DNA of 64,000 nt, taken from Actinocorallia herbida. Its GTDB lineage: Bacteria > Actinomycetota > Actinomycetes > Streptosporangiales > Streptosporangiaceae. Of the stretch, positions 25,551 through 33,844 are shown piece by piece. The stretch spans positions 434,001 to 498,000 of the forward strand of contig NZ_RJKE01000001.1 of NCBI RefSeq assembly GCF_003751225.1. Direction: 5' to 3'. The notes beneath the pieces are model-generated. The model made no database searches, was not told the DNA's origin, and saw only the letters and a list, made by a program, of their open reading frames with translations. The translations under genes and the position numbers were made by a program. Each line of letters starts with the position of its first letter. Position 1 is the first letter of the stretch.

Positions 25551-26399
25551 ATGGACGGCTGGAGCGCGCCGGGTTACACCACCATCGAGACCCTCGGCGA
25601 GGGGGCGCACGGGCGCGTCGTCGCCGCGGTCCGGGACCGCGACGGCCGTCGGGTGGCCGTCAAGTACCTGACCGATCCAGCCCGGCGCGGCGCGTTCGCG
25701 ATCGAGGCCGGGCACCTCGCCGCGGTGCGCTCCCGGAACGTCGTCCGCCTCCTCGACCACCTCGAGCACGGCGACGCCGCGGCGCTCGTCATGGACCACG
25801 CGCCGGGCCGTCCCCTGAAGGAACTGCTCGCCGAGACCGGCCCGCTCGCCCCCGAAGCCGCCCTCCTGGTCTTCCAGGGCGTCCTGCGCGCACTGGAGGC
25901 CACCCACCGCGCCGGGATCGTGCACCGTGACCTCAAGCCCGGCAACCTCCTCGTCGGCCCCAAGGGCGAGGTCACCCTGATCGACTTCGGCATCGCCGTC
26001 CCCACCGGCACCGAGACCGACCCGATAGGCACCCCCGCGTACATGCCCCCCGAACAGTGGCAGGCCCTTCCCGCCACTCCTTCCTGGGACCTCTACGCCG
26101 CCACCGCGGTCTTCTACGAATGCCTCACCGGCGGTCGCCCCTACCCGGCCCGCTACCTCGCCGAACTCGCCGCCCAGCATCTCCACAGCCCAGTCCCCGA
26201 CTCCGGCGACCCCCACCTCCAGCCCCTCGTCAAGGCGGGCCTGGCCAAGGACCCCGACGCCCGCGTCCACTCCGCCCACGCCCTCCTCCGCACCGTGGAG
26301 ATCCTCGCCCGCCGCCTCTACGGTCTCGGCTGGACCCGCCGCGGCCGTCCGCACTTCACCCCGGCCCCCGTCCCCGCCCCCTTCGCCCTCGCCGCATGA
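25551..26399 (+). CDS. Soluble Ser/Thr protein kinase
   Basis: This 282-residue Hanks-type kinase has the Gly-loop GEGAHGRV (residues 16-23), catalytic Lys38, HRDLKPGN with HRD at 125-127, DFG at 145-147 and an activation loop GTPAYMPPEQW. It has no membrane span and no sensor domain, so it is a short cytoplasmic kinase. The ATG at 25551 was preferred because AAAGGAG lies nine bases before it; in-frame GTG 25545 and ATG 25512 are alternatives. The Pro-rich C-terminus is short. No substrate is suggested by the neighbours. Confidence 0.9.
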   Translation: MDGWSAPGYTTIETLGEGAHGRVVAAVRDRDGRRVAVKYLTDPARRGAFAIEAGHLAAVRSRNVVRLLDHLEHGDAAALVMDHAPGRPLKELLAETGPLAPEAALLVFQGVLRALEATHRAGIVHRDLKPGNLLVGPKGEVTLIDFGIAVPTGTETDPIGTPAYMPPEQWQALPATPSWDLYAATAVFYECLTGGRPYPARYLAELAAQHLHSPVPDSGDPHLQPLVKAGLAKDPDARVHSAHALLRTVEILARRLYGLGWTRRGRPHFTPAPVPAPFALAA

Positions 26400-26462
26400 C
26401 GCGCCCGCGCCGCCCCGCCTCCGACAGGCGGTGATCGGGCGAGGTCTCGCCCCGGGCTAGCA

Positions 26463-26476
26463 AGCAAGCGCTTACT
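26463..26476. promoter_or_regulatory. KstR2-like palindrome before the MpaB gene
   Basis: AGCAAGCGCTTACT fits the published KstR2 consensus AnCAAGnnCTTGnT at nine of ten fixed positions. It lies just upstream of a TAGGGT -10-like box (26481-26486) and an apparently leaderless ATG at 26494, where a TetR-type repressor would block transcription. Confidence 0.55.
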
Positions 26477-26493
26477 GGCTTAGGGTGCCTGGC

Positions 26494-27711
26494 ATGACGA
26501 GCGGTGTGGTTCCCGGGAGAGCGACCGGGGTCGAGGGCGCGCTGGCGCGGTATCCGGAGCGGACGCGGGTGTTCGTGGAGGCGCTCGGGTGGGGGGATCC
26601 GGTCGCGGACGCGGTGGTGGCCGACCTGGTGGCGGAGGGGCGGGGCCCCGGGATGCGGCGGATCCGGCGGGCGCTGGCGGAAGGGATCGGGGCGGTGCCC
26701 GACGCGCCCGCGTCGGTGGTGCGGCTGTTCGCCGAGATCGACGCCGAACCGGAGTGGCTGGACCGGGACCTGCTGGATCTCGCCTCGCACGCCTACTGCC
26801 GGCACCCCGTCGCCGTCCTGACGGCCCTCGGCACCGCCTCGCTCGTCGGCAGCTACGTCAACGGGGCCGCGGTCGAGCCCCTCGCGCTCACCCGGCGCTT
26901 CACCGACCGGGGCGCGGTCCGCGCGTTCGAGACGGCCTCGTGGCTGTGGGCGGCGGCCCGTCCGGGCGGCCTCGCGAGGTTCGCGCCAGGGGTCGCCGCG
27001 ACGGTCCGGGTGCGGCTGATCCACGCGTTCGTGCGGCACCACATCCTGACCGGCCTCCCCGAAGGCTCCTGGGACGCCGCCGAGCTCGGCCACCCGATCA
27101 ACCAGGCCGACTCCGCCTACACCCTCATCGAGTTCAGCCTGATCCCGCTGCGCGTCATGGGACGCTTCGGCATCCCGCACACGCCACGGGAACGCTCGGC
27201 GATCCACCACCTTTTCCGTTATGTCGGATACCTCATGGGGGTGGATCCGCGGATCCTGCCCCGGACCGAGCGGGACTTCGCCGAACTCGAGGAGATCTAC
27301 CACCTGACCGGCGCGGAACCCAGCGCCTACAGCCGCGAACTCGTCGCGGAACTGCTCGACGTGATCATGCCGGACAACCTCGCGAGCCAGGCGGGCCCGC
27401 TGTCGCCCGTCCTGCGGCGCACCGCCCGCCCGATGGTGCACGGTCTCGCCCGGACCTTCGCGGGCGACCAGATCGCCGACCGGCTCGGCGTCCGGCGCAA
27501 CGCGTGGCGGCACCTGCCCGCGGTCATGGCGGCCCCGGTGCGCGCCGTCAACGTGATCCAGCACGCGGTCCCCGGCGGGATGGACCGCAAACTCCGCCGC
27601 GCGCTGCGTTTCATCGACGCCACGACGGCCGCGACCGCCGCCCGCCTGGGCGTCGGTCACGACCTCGTGGACGCCTCGTCCGACCACCCCGCCGCCGGCC
27701 CCCCGGAGTGA
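26494..27711 (+). CDS. MpaB/DUF2236-type oxygenase
   Basis: This 405-residue protein belongs to the DUF2236 (MpaB/latex-clearing oxygenase catalytic domain) family. Family features visible are AFETASWLWA, RVRLIHAFVRHHI and HPINQADSAYTLIEFSLIPL, which contains conserved His residues able to bind haem b. Members oxidise polyisoprene, sesquiterpene side chains or unknown lipids. ATG 26494 is preferred over GTG 26485 because a -10-like box ends eight bases before it. A lipid or steroid-derived substrate is suggested by the upstream KstR2-like site, but this is weak. Confidence 0.85.
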   Translation: MTSGVVPGRATGVEGALARYPERTRVFVEALGWGDPVADAVVADLVAEGRGPGMRRIRRALAEGIGAVPDAPASVVRLFAEIDAEPEWLDRDLLDLASHAYCRHPVAVLTALGTASLVGSYVNGAAVEPLALTRRFTDRGAVRAFETASWLWAAARPGGLARFAPGVAATVRVRLIHAFVRHHILTGLPEGSWDAAELGHPINQADSAYTLIEFSLIPLRVMGRFGIPHTPRERSAIHHLFRYVGYLMGVDPRILPRTERDFAELEEIYHLTGAEPSAYSRELVAELLDVIMPDNLASQAGPLSPVLRRTARPMVHGLARTFAGDQIADRLGVRRNAWRHLPAVMAAPVRAVNVIQHAVPGGMDRKLRRALRFIDATTAATAARLGVGHDLVDASSDHPAAGPPE

Positions 27712-27741
27712 CGGAGACGGGGGAGCGGCGAGCGGGAGCCC

Positions 27742-28113
27742 TTAGTTCCCGGCGCTCTGCCGGGCGGCGACGGCGGCGCGGACCTCGTCCATGTCGAGCT
27801 CCAGCGCCTTGCCGACCAGTTCCTTCAGCGCGACCTCGGGGAGGGCCCCGGGCTCGGCGTACAGGATGATCCCGTCGCGCGCGACGACGAGCGTCGGGAT
27901 CGAGGTGATCTCGAACGCCGCGGCCAGCTCACGCTCGGCCTCGGTGTCGACCTTGCCGAACACCGCGTCCGGGTGCTCCGCGGAGACCCGCTCGTAGACC
28001 GGGGCGAAGTTCCGGCAGGGACCGCACCAGCTCGCCCAGAAGTCGACCAGCACCAGCCCCTCGCGCCCGAAGGCCTCCTCAAAGGTCTCCTTGGTCAGCT
28101 CGACCGTGGCCAT
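27742..28113 (-). CDS. Thioredoxin
   Basis: This 123-residue cytoplasmic protein has the thioredoxin active site WCGPC (Cys30 and Cys33), the preceding VLVDFWAS strand and the cis-Pro segment ITSIPTLVVARDG. It reduces protein disulfides using NADPH through thioredoxin reductase. The ATG at 28113 has AAGGAG upstream; a longer in-frame start at 28164 adds a non-conserved leader. No thioredoxin reductase gene is nearby, so it is probably an accessory copy. Confidence 0.93.
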   Translation of the reverse strand: MATVELTKETFEEAFGREGLVLVDFWASWCGPCRNFAPVYERVSAEHPDAVFGKVDTEAERELAAAFEITSIPTLVVARDGIILYAEPGALPEVALKELVGKALELDMDEVRAAVAARQSAGN

Positions 28114-28213
28114 CGCGTTCTCCTTCGCTTTCGCTGTCGCGGCGTCGTATGCCTGTGAAACCACGCCCCGCCCTTCCCTGTTCCCGGTGCGGGTTCCGGC
28201 CTTCCGGCGGGCG

Positions 28214-28909
28214 TCAGGCGGGCCTGCCGAACGCCCAGCGCCCGGTGCCCTCGCGCACCCACAACCAGGCGGTGGTCCTGGTCTCCTTGCACTCGAGCCG
28301 CACCGGCTCGTAGCACGCGGTGTCCACGTCCGGCCCGTGGGCGGTGACGTCCTGGTAGAGCCGCTCCGAGGCGAGCAGCCCCACGTCGGTCAGGGTCAGC
28401 GCCATCGCGTTCTGGAAGGCCCCGGCGTTCAGCAGCCGGAACGTGTGGTTGACGGCGTGGCCGACGATGCCGTGGTCGTCCCGGTAGAGGTAGCCGCAGT
28501 GGACCGCCGCGCGCAGCCGCAGCCGCGCCTCGTCGCGCAGCCGCGCGTTCCCCGCGCGCACTTCCCGGGCGAGCCCGTGCGCGAGCGGGTCGAGCAGCAG
28601 ATGGAGCGGCACGTCCGGCGGAAGGACGACGAGCGCGCCGTCGCCGCGGTCCTCCCGGTGGCACTCGTCCCAGGGCAGGCCCGCCCTCTGGAAGGCGGCC
28701 CGCACCGCCGCGTACATGTCGCGCCTCAGCGCGAAGCGCCCGCTCTCGTCCCGGTGGCCGGCGCCGAAGGCGCAGACGTCGAACGCCACGAGCGACGTGT
28801 GGTGGCGCGGCGCCACCGGCGCGAATCCCCCCAGGAATCCGCCGGCCCCGGTGGCGTCCTCCGCGAACGCCACTGGATAGGCCGTCTCAACAGACCTTAT
28901 GCTCATCAT
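28214..28909 (-). CDS. Class III nucleotidyl-cyclase-like protein
   Basis: This 231-residue protein has the layout of a degenerate adenylate/guanylate cyclase homology domain common in actinomycetes. HTSLVAFDVCAFG replaces the usual metal-binding FxDixgfT, and DRGDGALVVLPPDVP replaces the second metal motif. Asp residues are partly kept, but the substrate-defining residues are not obvious, so activity is doubtful. The start is uncertain, because GTG codons further in could also serve. It lies just upstream of the thioredoxin gene in the same direction. Confidence 0.6.
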   Translation of the reverse strand: MMSIRSVETAYPVAFAEDATGAGGFLGGFAPVAPRHHTSLVAFDVCAFGAGHRDESGRFALRRDMYAAVRAAFQRAGLPWDECHREDRGDGALVVLPPDVPLHLLLDPLAHGLAREVRAGNARLRDEARLRLRAAVHCGYLYRDDHGIVGHAVNHTFRLLNAGAFQNAMALTLTDVGLLASERLYQDVTAHGPDVDTACYEPVRLECKETRTTAWLWVREGTGRWAFGRPA

Positions 28910-29415
28910 GGATCGAGGTTCCCCTTTTGGCTCAGCGGCTTGGGATCTTCGGTTCTGCGCGGAGCCCTTGGTTACGACAGGGGCTCCGCGCTTCCATTAT
29001 CCGAGCTTTGTTTTCGGGGCTCTGTTCCGGGCTGATTGCTTTCTACTGTTCTGCTTCCCACCGGACGGCGACGTTCTTTCGCAGCACCGGGCGGGAGGCA
29101 ATCTTGCATACCGCCAGCCAGCACTCTGCCCGTCCGGAAGCGGCCATCGGCGAATCTTGATACCTCGGGCACATCCCTCAGAACGGGTGGGCCTCACCGG
29201 GCGGATGGGATTCCTGGGAAAGTGTCGGGATACCGGTGTGCGAGGTGGCGTTCATCCTTACCGCTCATATCCGCATGGCATTAAGCCACTTCTTGCGGAG
29301 CGGACTTGGCCGTCCGCCACATAGCTGTTCTAATCGAAGCATCTCGAAGGGCGGCCGACAGCGACGTTCCCGTCTGCGGGAAAGCGGAGAACTCAACAGA
29401 AGGGTTGGGGTCGGC
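28910..29415. other. AT-richer divergent intergenic region
   Basis: This 500-base gap between the cyclase-like gene and the XRE regulator is visibly less GC-rich than its surroundings and has only unconvincing short frames. It contains a strong hairpin at 28957-28991. The lower GC content suggests imported or regulatory DNA, or an unannotated RNA. No known RNA family was recognised. Confidence 0.5.
28957..28991. terminator. 11-bp hairpin in AT-richer gap
   Basis: GCGCGGAGCCC pairs perfectly with GGGCTCCGCGC across a 13-base loop. On the plus strand it is followed by T-rich sequence ending in GTTTT. It could end a small rightward transcript starting near 28910, or be part of a structured RNA. 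Confidence 0.5.
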
Positions 29416-30300
29416 ATGAGCATGCCTTCGGGTCCGGGACCCGTCGTGCAGCGCGCCATTCTCACCAGCGAGCTGCAACGGCTTCGCCAGGAGCACGGCT
29501 CGACCCAGGACCAGGCGGCTTCGGCGCTGGACTGGTCGCTGTCCAAGCTCATCCGCATCGAAGGCGGCAGCGTCGGCGTCTCCACGACGGATCTGCACGC
29601 CCTCCTGCGCTACTACGGCATGCCCGACGGCGACCCCGCCATCGGCCGCCTCACCGAACTCGCCCGCGACGGCCGCCAACGCGGCTGGTGGGCCCTCTAC
29701 CGCAACGAGATCTCCCCCGCCTACACCGAGTTCATCGGCTACGAGGCGGGCGCCTCCACCATCCGCTGCCTCCAGCCCCTCGCCATCCCCGGCCTCCTCC
29801 AGATAGAGGAATACGCCAACGCCCTGACCATCGAGTTCGCCAGAACCCGGGAGCAGCGGGACATCATCGTCGAGGTCCGCATGCAGCGGCAGGACCAGGT
29901 GCTCGGCCGCGCCGACCCGCCCCTCCTGCACGTCGTCCTCGACGAGGCCGCGCTGCGCAGGCACGTCGGCGGCCAGACCGACCGCGGCATCATGACCCGC
30001 CAGTTGCGCCATCTCGTCGAGATGTCGGCGGAACCGAACATCATCATCGAGCTGATCCCGTTCACGCAGGGTGCGCACTTCGGGATGCAGGGCGAGTTCA
30101 CCATTCTCGGCTTCGCCGACAGCCGCCTCGGCGACGTGCTCTTCATCGAGAACGCGCGCTCGTCCGACACCAACGTCGCAGACCGGGACACCCGCATCAC
30201 GGAGTACCGCGTCGCCTTCGAGAACCTCCGCCGCCTCACCCTCCCCGAGGACGAGACCGTGCCCTTCCTCGAAGCGGTGATCGCCGACATAGGCGCCTAA
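29416..30300 (+). CDS. XRE-family regulator with DUF5753 domain
   Basis: This 294-residue protein has an N-terminal helix-turn-helix (about residues 18-75: LRQEHGSTQDQAASALDWSLSKLIRIEGG) and a DUF5753 ligand/partner domain containing AGASTIRCLQPLAIPGLLQIEEYA. These regulators are abundant in streptomycete-type genomes and normally precede a DUF397 gene in the same direction. Here the DUF397 gene converges and overlaps its end by four bases. ATG 29416 was chosen as the first start before the conserved region; ATG 29422 is equally possible. Confidence 0.9.
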   Translation: MSMPSGPGPVVQRAILTSELQRLRQEHGSTQDQAASALDWSLSKLIRIEGGSVGVSTTDLHALLRYYGMPDGDPAIGRLTELARDGRQRGWWALYRNEISPAYTEFIGYEAGASTIRCLQPLAIPGLLQIEEYANALTIEFARTREQRDIIVEVRMQRQDQVLGRADPPLLHVVLDEAALRRHVGGQTDRGIMTRQLRHLVEMSAEPNIIIELIPFTQGAHFGMQGEFTILGFADSRLGDVLFIENARSSDTNVADRDTRITEYRVAFENLRRLTLPEDETVPFLEAVIADIGA

Positions 30301-30539
30301 CGCGAGAAATCCCGCACGACCGACCCCGCCAGCCCCCGCCAAGCACGCGCCGACAGCCCCAGCACGACCCCTCCGTCCGCCTGCTTGGAGTCCTGCACAT
30401 AAACCGCGCGGCCCGCCACGGCCACTTCCACGCACCCGCTCGTCTCGCTCGCCGAAGCCTTACGCCACACGACCTCGGTCGCCGGCCCGGCAGCACGCAG
30501 CACTCCAAGGCGCCGCACCGCGCCACCGAACGGATCCAT
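30297..30539 (-). CDS. DUF397 protein
   Basis: This 80-residue protein carries the DUF397 pattern VVWRKASASETSGCVEVAVAG followed by VYVQDSKQADGG. Such small cytoplasmic proteins act with DUF5753 XRE regulators in developmental or antibiotic control, possibly as antagonists. The gene points towards the XRE gene, and the last four bases of both overlap, so the pair cannot be a simple operon. Its promoter lies in the region 30540-30875. Confidence 0.88.
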   Translation of the reverse strand: MDPFGGAVRRLGVLRAAGPATEVVWRKASASETSGCVEVAVAGRAVYVQDSKQADGGVVLGLSARAWRGLAGSVVRDFSR

Positions 30540-30875
30540 CGCACCGCACTTCTCTTCATTGGCCGGTCAGCGGAACGCGACCCGGGTCACCGGCCACTGC
30601 GGGCAGGCTTGCGGCACACGGCTGACACGCACACCGACGGACGGTGTGTCGCCACACCGGGCCTTCATCAAAGGTCCGCGACAGAAACTATCGGTTGTAC
30701 CCGCTCCGGTAGCCGCGAATCGCCGAATCACGATGCCGAGCGAAGGGCGCGGGATCATGGCTCGGGAATTCCTGGGAATTGCGTTCGGGAAGTCGTTCGT
30801 GGGGCGGTGGGTCTCCGGGGGCGGGGTGAGGGCGGGGTCGGGGCATGGGGGGTCGTGGGGCACCATGAAGGGGTG
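30540..30875. other. Divergent intergenic region upstream of DUF397 and sirtuin genes
   Basis: No convincing gene lies in these 336 bases. A 19-bp dyad at 30630-30648 (CACACCG, five-base spacer, CGGTGTG) could be an operator for the DUF397 promoter. A G-rich, low-complexity stretch (about 30795-30875) precedes the sirtuin gene. Confidence 0.45.
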
Positions 30876-31721
30876 GTGACTCGGACTGTGGGCCCGGTGG
30901 GGGTCGGGGGTGCGGAGCTGCTCGCCGATCTTGTGGCGGACGGGGACGTGGTGGTGCTGAGCGGGGCGGGGATGTCGACGGAGTCGGGGATTCCCGACTA
31001 TCGGGGGGCGACGGGGAGGTCTCGGCCGTCGTCGCCGATGACGTACCAGACGTTCGTGGGGGGTGTGGAGGCCCGGCGCCGGTATTGGGCGCGGGCGCAT
31101 CTGGGGTGGCGGCATATGACGCGGGCGGAGCCCAATGCGGGGCACCGGGTGGTGGCGGAGCTGGAGCGGCGCGGGCTCGTCAACGGGGTGATCACCCAGA
31201 ACGTCGACGGGCTGCACCAGGCGGCCGGATCCGGCCGGGTCGTGGAGCTGCACGGGGCGCTGGACCGGGTGGTCTGCCTCGGATGTGGCGAGCCGACCCC
31301 GCGTGACGCGCTGGACGCCCGGCTGCGCGCGGCGAACCCGGACTGGGAGGCCAGGCCCACCCTGGTCAACCCCGACGGCGACGTGTCGCTGACCGACGCC
31401 GAGACCGCCTCCTTCACCCTCGTGGACTGCGCGTCCTGCGGCGGGGTGCTCAAGCCAGACGTGATCTTCTTCGGGGAGACCGTGCCGCGGCCCCGGGTCG
31501 CCGACTGCTACGAGCTCACCTCCGGCGCGGGCGCCCTGCTGGTCCTCGGCTCCTCCCTCACCGTCCACTCCGGCCGAAGGTTCGTCCGGCACGCGGCCTC
31601 GCACGGCATTCCCGTCCTGATCGTCAACCAGGGGCCGACGCGGTCGGACGCCGACGCGCTGTGCCGCGTCGACGCGCCGCTCGGCGCGACGCTCCGCACT
31701 CTGCTGGAGGCCTTGTCATGA
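30876..31721 (+). CDS. Sir2-family NAD-dependent deacylase
   Basis: This 281-residue sirtuin has the NAD-binding GAGMSTESGIPDYRG (residues 30-44), TQNVDGLH (107-114), catalytic His126 and the zinc-binding cysteines Cys134, Cys137, Cys185 and Cys188. It removes acyl groups from protein lysines in the cytoplasm. The start is uncertain: GTG 30876 is used, but GTG 30873 and GTG 30888 are in frame. The Arg/Tyr pair of desuccinylase sirtuins was not identified with confidence. Its stop overlaps the next small gene as ATGA. Confidence 0.92.
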   Translation: MTRTVGPVGVGGAELLADLVADGDVVVLSGAGMSTESGIPDYRGATGRSRPSSPMTYQTFVGGVEARRRYWARAHLGWRHMTRAEPNAGHRVVAELERRGLVNGVITQNVDGLHQAAGSGRVVELHGALDRVVCLGCGEPTPRDALDARLRAANPDWEARPTLVNPDGDVSLTDAETASFTLVDCASCGGVLKPDVIFFGETVPRPRVADCYELTSGAGALLVLGSSLTVHSGRRFVRHAASHGIPVLIVNQGPTRSDADALCRVDAPLGATLRTLLEALS

Positions 31722-32098
31722 CCGACTACCCGTTCGTCTTCACACCGCTCTACCGCCCTCTCCTCGCGCTCCTCGGGGTGCGGCCGGGCAACAGCCGCGT
31801 CACGGTCGACGACCGCGAACTGCGCGCGGTCTTCGGCCGCTGGACGCTGGCGACGCCGCTGTCGAACATCGCCTCGGCGACGCCCTCCGGCCCTTACAAG
31901 GCCCACCGCGCCATCGGCGTGCGCCTCTCCTTCGTCGACACGGGCATCACCTTCGGCTCGGCCCTGTCCGGCGTCTGCGTCTCCTTCCGCGAGCCCGTCC
32001 GCTGCTTCGGCCCCCGACCCCACGAGGCCCTCACCGTCACCGTCGCCTCCCCCGACGCCCTCGCCGCCGACCTCGGCGCCCGCCTCCCCACCCCCTGA
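31718..32098 (+). CDS. Unrecognised 126-residue protein coupled to sirtuin
   Basis: The protein starts MTDYPFVFTPLYRPLLALLG and continues with a compact beta-rich sequence (VTVDDRELRAVFGRWTLATPLSNI). It ends with segments resembling a small PH-like or DUF1707-type barrel, but the family is not certain. It has no signal peptide and no clear membrane span. Its ATG overlaps the sirtuin stop by four bases, so the two are co-translated and may act together. Confidence 0.7.
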   Translation: MTDYPFVFTPLYRPLLALLGVRPGNSRVTVDDRELRAVFGRWTLATPLSNIASATPSGPYKAHRAIGVRLSFVDTGITFGSALSGVCVSFREPVRCFGPRPHEALTVTVASPDALAADLGARLPTP

Positions 32099-32195
32099 CC
32101 CCCGCCCGGGAGGGGGCTCGATGGGAGGCCGGTAAAGGTGGGTATCCGGGTGGAAAGGGGTGCGGTGGGGGTGAGCGGGTGTCTATGCTCCCCGC

Positions 32196-32660
32196 ATGCG
32201 GATCGTGACGGTGGGCGGGGATGACGTCGGGTTCATCGCGATCGGGCAGGAGGCGGTCGGGATCATCGCGATCGGGCAGTTGGCCACCGGGGTGATCGCG
32301 TTCGGCCAGTTGGCCACGGGGGTGATCGCGATCGGGCAGGTGGCCCGCGGCGTCATCGCGATCGGTCAGCTCGCGGTAGGGATCGTCGCGGTGGGCATGG
32401 CCGCGGTAGGGGTGCTGTTCGCCGTCGGCATGGTCTCGCTCTCGGCGTTCGGGGCGCCTTATGTGACGTCCTTCGGCCTGTTCGGCAAGATCGACCCGCG
32501 GGCCCTGTTCGACCCGCGCCGCGACCGCCTGTTCCGCGGCACGCTGCCGCAATGGCGGCTGGTGATGGCCTCCCTGGGCACGCTCGTGCTGCTCGGCGCC
32601 TGGTGGATGGTCGTCGGCTCCGCGCTCTTCCTGCCGCACCTCGCGCTGCCCGGGTTCTGA
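32196..32660 (+). CDS. Membrane protein with tandem 11-residue GVIAIGQLATG repeats
   Basis: This 154-residue protein is dominated, from about residue 10 to 80, by six or seven near-identical repeats of the type GVIAIGQLATG. A linker with DPRALFDPRRDRL and a C-terminal hydrophobic span (about residues 128-150) follow. The regular Gly/Ala/Ile spacing suggests a stacked beta-solenoid or a packed membrane helix array. TATGCT lies eight bases before the ATG, suggesting a leaderless transcript. No function is known. The DNA repeats are near-identical, so repeat number may vary between strains. Confidence 0.75.
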   Translation: MRIVTVGGDDVGFIAIGQEAVGIIAIGQLATGVIAFGQLATGVIAIGQVARGVIAIGQLAVGIVAVGMAAVGVLFAVGMVSLSAFGAPYVTSFGLFGKIDPRALFDPRRDRLFRGTLPQWRLVMASLGTLVLLGAWWMVVGSALFLPHLALPGF

Positions 32661-32682
32661 CGGGCGGCGGCGCGACGGCTCT

Positions 32683-32892
32683 TCAGCCGGGCTCGACCAG
32701 CGAGGCGACGAACGCGATCGCCAGGTAGACCTGGACCAGCACGAGGGCCGCGCCGAGCAGGTTCACCGGCCAGGGCACCCGGACGAGCTGGGCCAGCCCG
32801 CCGGGCGAGAACCGGGCGAGCGCGCGCTTGACGTCGCGCCCTTCGGCCATCGTGGAGTTCTGGTCGGTGTGCTTGACGGAGCGCGAGGACAT
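32683..32892 (-). CDS. Small membrane protein
   Basis: This 69-residue protein has a polar, charged N-terminus and one long hydrophobic span (about residues 43-64, VNLLGAALVLVQVYLAIAFVAS). Its ATG shares a base with the stop of the larger upstream gene (TGATG), so it is translationally coupled to it and probably acts with it in the membrane. No family was recognised. Confidence 0.65.
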   Translation of the reverse strand: MSSRSVKHTDQNSTMAEGRDVKRALARFSPGGLAQLVRVPWPVNLLGAALVLVQVYLAIAFVASLVEPG

Positions 32893-33839
32893 CAGCCCGC
32901 CTTCCTCTCGGGGACGAGCGCGAGCCCTGCCCGCCTCGCCTTTTCGACGCTGGCGCGCAGCGCCTCTTCGACGACGCGCGCCTGCTCGGTGAGGCCCTCG
33001 ATCTCGGCGACGGCGAGTTCGTCGCGGACGGTGCGGGCGAGCAGATCCTGGTACGCGTCGCCCCTGGCGGCGAGCCGCTGCACGGTCTCCCACTGGTGGA
33101 GCGCCTCGTCGGCGGCCTTGACCCGCGCGGCGTAGGCCTCCAGCGCCTCGATCCGCTCGGTGACCGAGGCGGTGGCCAGTCGCAGCACCTCGCGCTGTGG
33201 CGCGAGCAGCTCGGCCACCTGTGGGTTGCGGGCGTCGGCGCCGCGGTGCTCGTCCGACAGCCGGTCCAGCTCGAAGATCGTCTCGGCGATGTCCCAGACC
33301 TGCTGGGGCAGCGTGACGGTGTTGCGGATGTCGTCGAGCAGGCCCTGGGTCTGCACCCGGGAGAAGAGCACGGAGGCGACCGCCTTGCGCGCCCGGCCGA
33401 GCAGATCCCCGTACTGGCCGTTGAGCTCCTGGGGCAGCAGGTAGCGCCCGTGGTTGTCGCGGGCGAGCCGCCCGGCCACGCCCTCGCCGCACCGGCTCAG
33501 CAGGAACGCGAAGACGAACGGCTGGAGGCACAGCTGCACGGCCAGCGCCAGGCCCGGCTGGAGGACGAACCCGGCGATGACCAGCGCCTGCGCCGCGAAG
33601 GCGATGTTGCGCACTCTGGGCGAGTACAGCGTGCCGATCAGCGCGGGCACGTAGGTCCACACCGGCGTCTGCCAGAGGGCGAGCACGGCGTCCATCGGCC
33701 GGAGCCCGCCGAGCGGGCCGGCCGGACGAGGCCCCGTGCCGGGGTGCAGCGACTCCGGATGGTTCTCCAGAACCTCGCGCGTCTTCGGCGGAAGCGCGGG
33801 GTCGATGACGGGGCCCGTGAGGGCGTAGAGCCGTTCCAT
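32892..33839 (-). CDS. Unrecognised membrane and coiled-coil protein
   Basis: This 315-residue protein has two hydrophobic spans near residues 55-110 (VWTYVPALIGTLY; AAQALVIAGFVLQPGLALAVQLC). A long helical, probably coiled-coil half from about 190 to 300 follows, rich in Glu, Ala and Arg. The ATG at 33839 has a strong GGGAGG ribosome site five to six bases upstream. It is coupled to a 69-residue membrane protein. The start region carries a perfect 10-bp inverted repeat that includes the ribosome site. No function is assigned. Confidence 0.7.
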   Translation of the reverse strand: MERLYALTGPVIDPALPPKTREVLENHPESLHPGTGPRPAGPLGGLRPMDAVLALWQTPVWTYVPALIGTLYSPRVRNIAFAAQALVIAGFVLQPGLALAVQLCLQPFVFAFLLSRCGEGVAGRLARDNHGRYLLPQELNGQYGDLLGRARKAVASVLFSRVQTQGLLDDIRNTVTLPQQVWDIAETIFELDRLSDEHRGADARNPQVAELLAPQREVLRLATASVTERIEALEAYAARVKAADEALHQWETVQRLAARGDAYQDLLARTVRDELAVAEIEGLTEQARVVEEALRASVEKARRAGLALVPERKAG

Positions 33840-33844
33840 GACCA

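Noticed and set aside
30559-30879. A 106-codon plus-strand gene upstream of the sirtuin
   Set aside because: The translation is not gene-like, ends in a Gly-rich tail and has no ribosome site.
32196-32410. A CRISPR-like or minisatellite array
   Set aside because: The DNA repeats are in frame, have no variable spacers and encode a regular peptide repeat.
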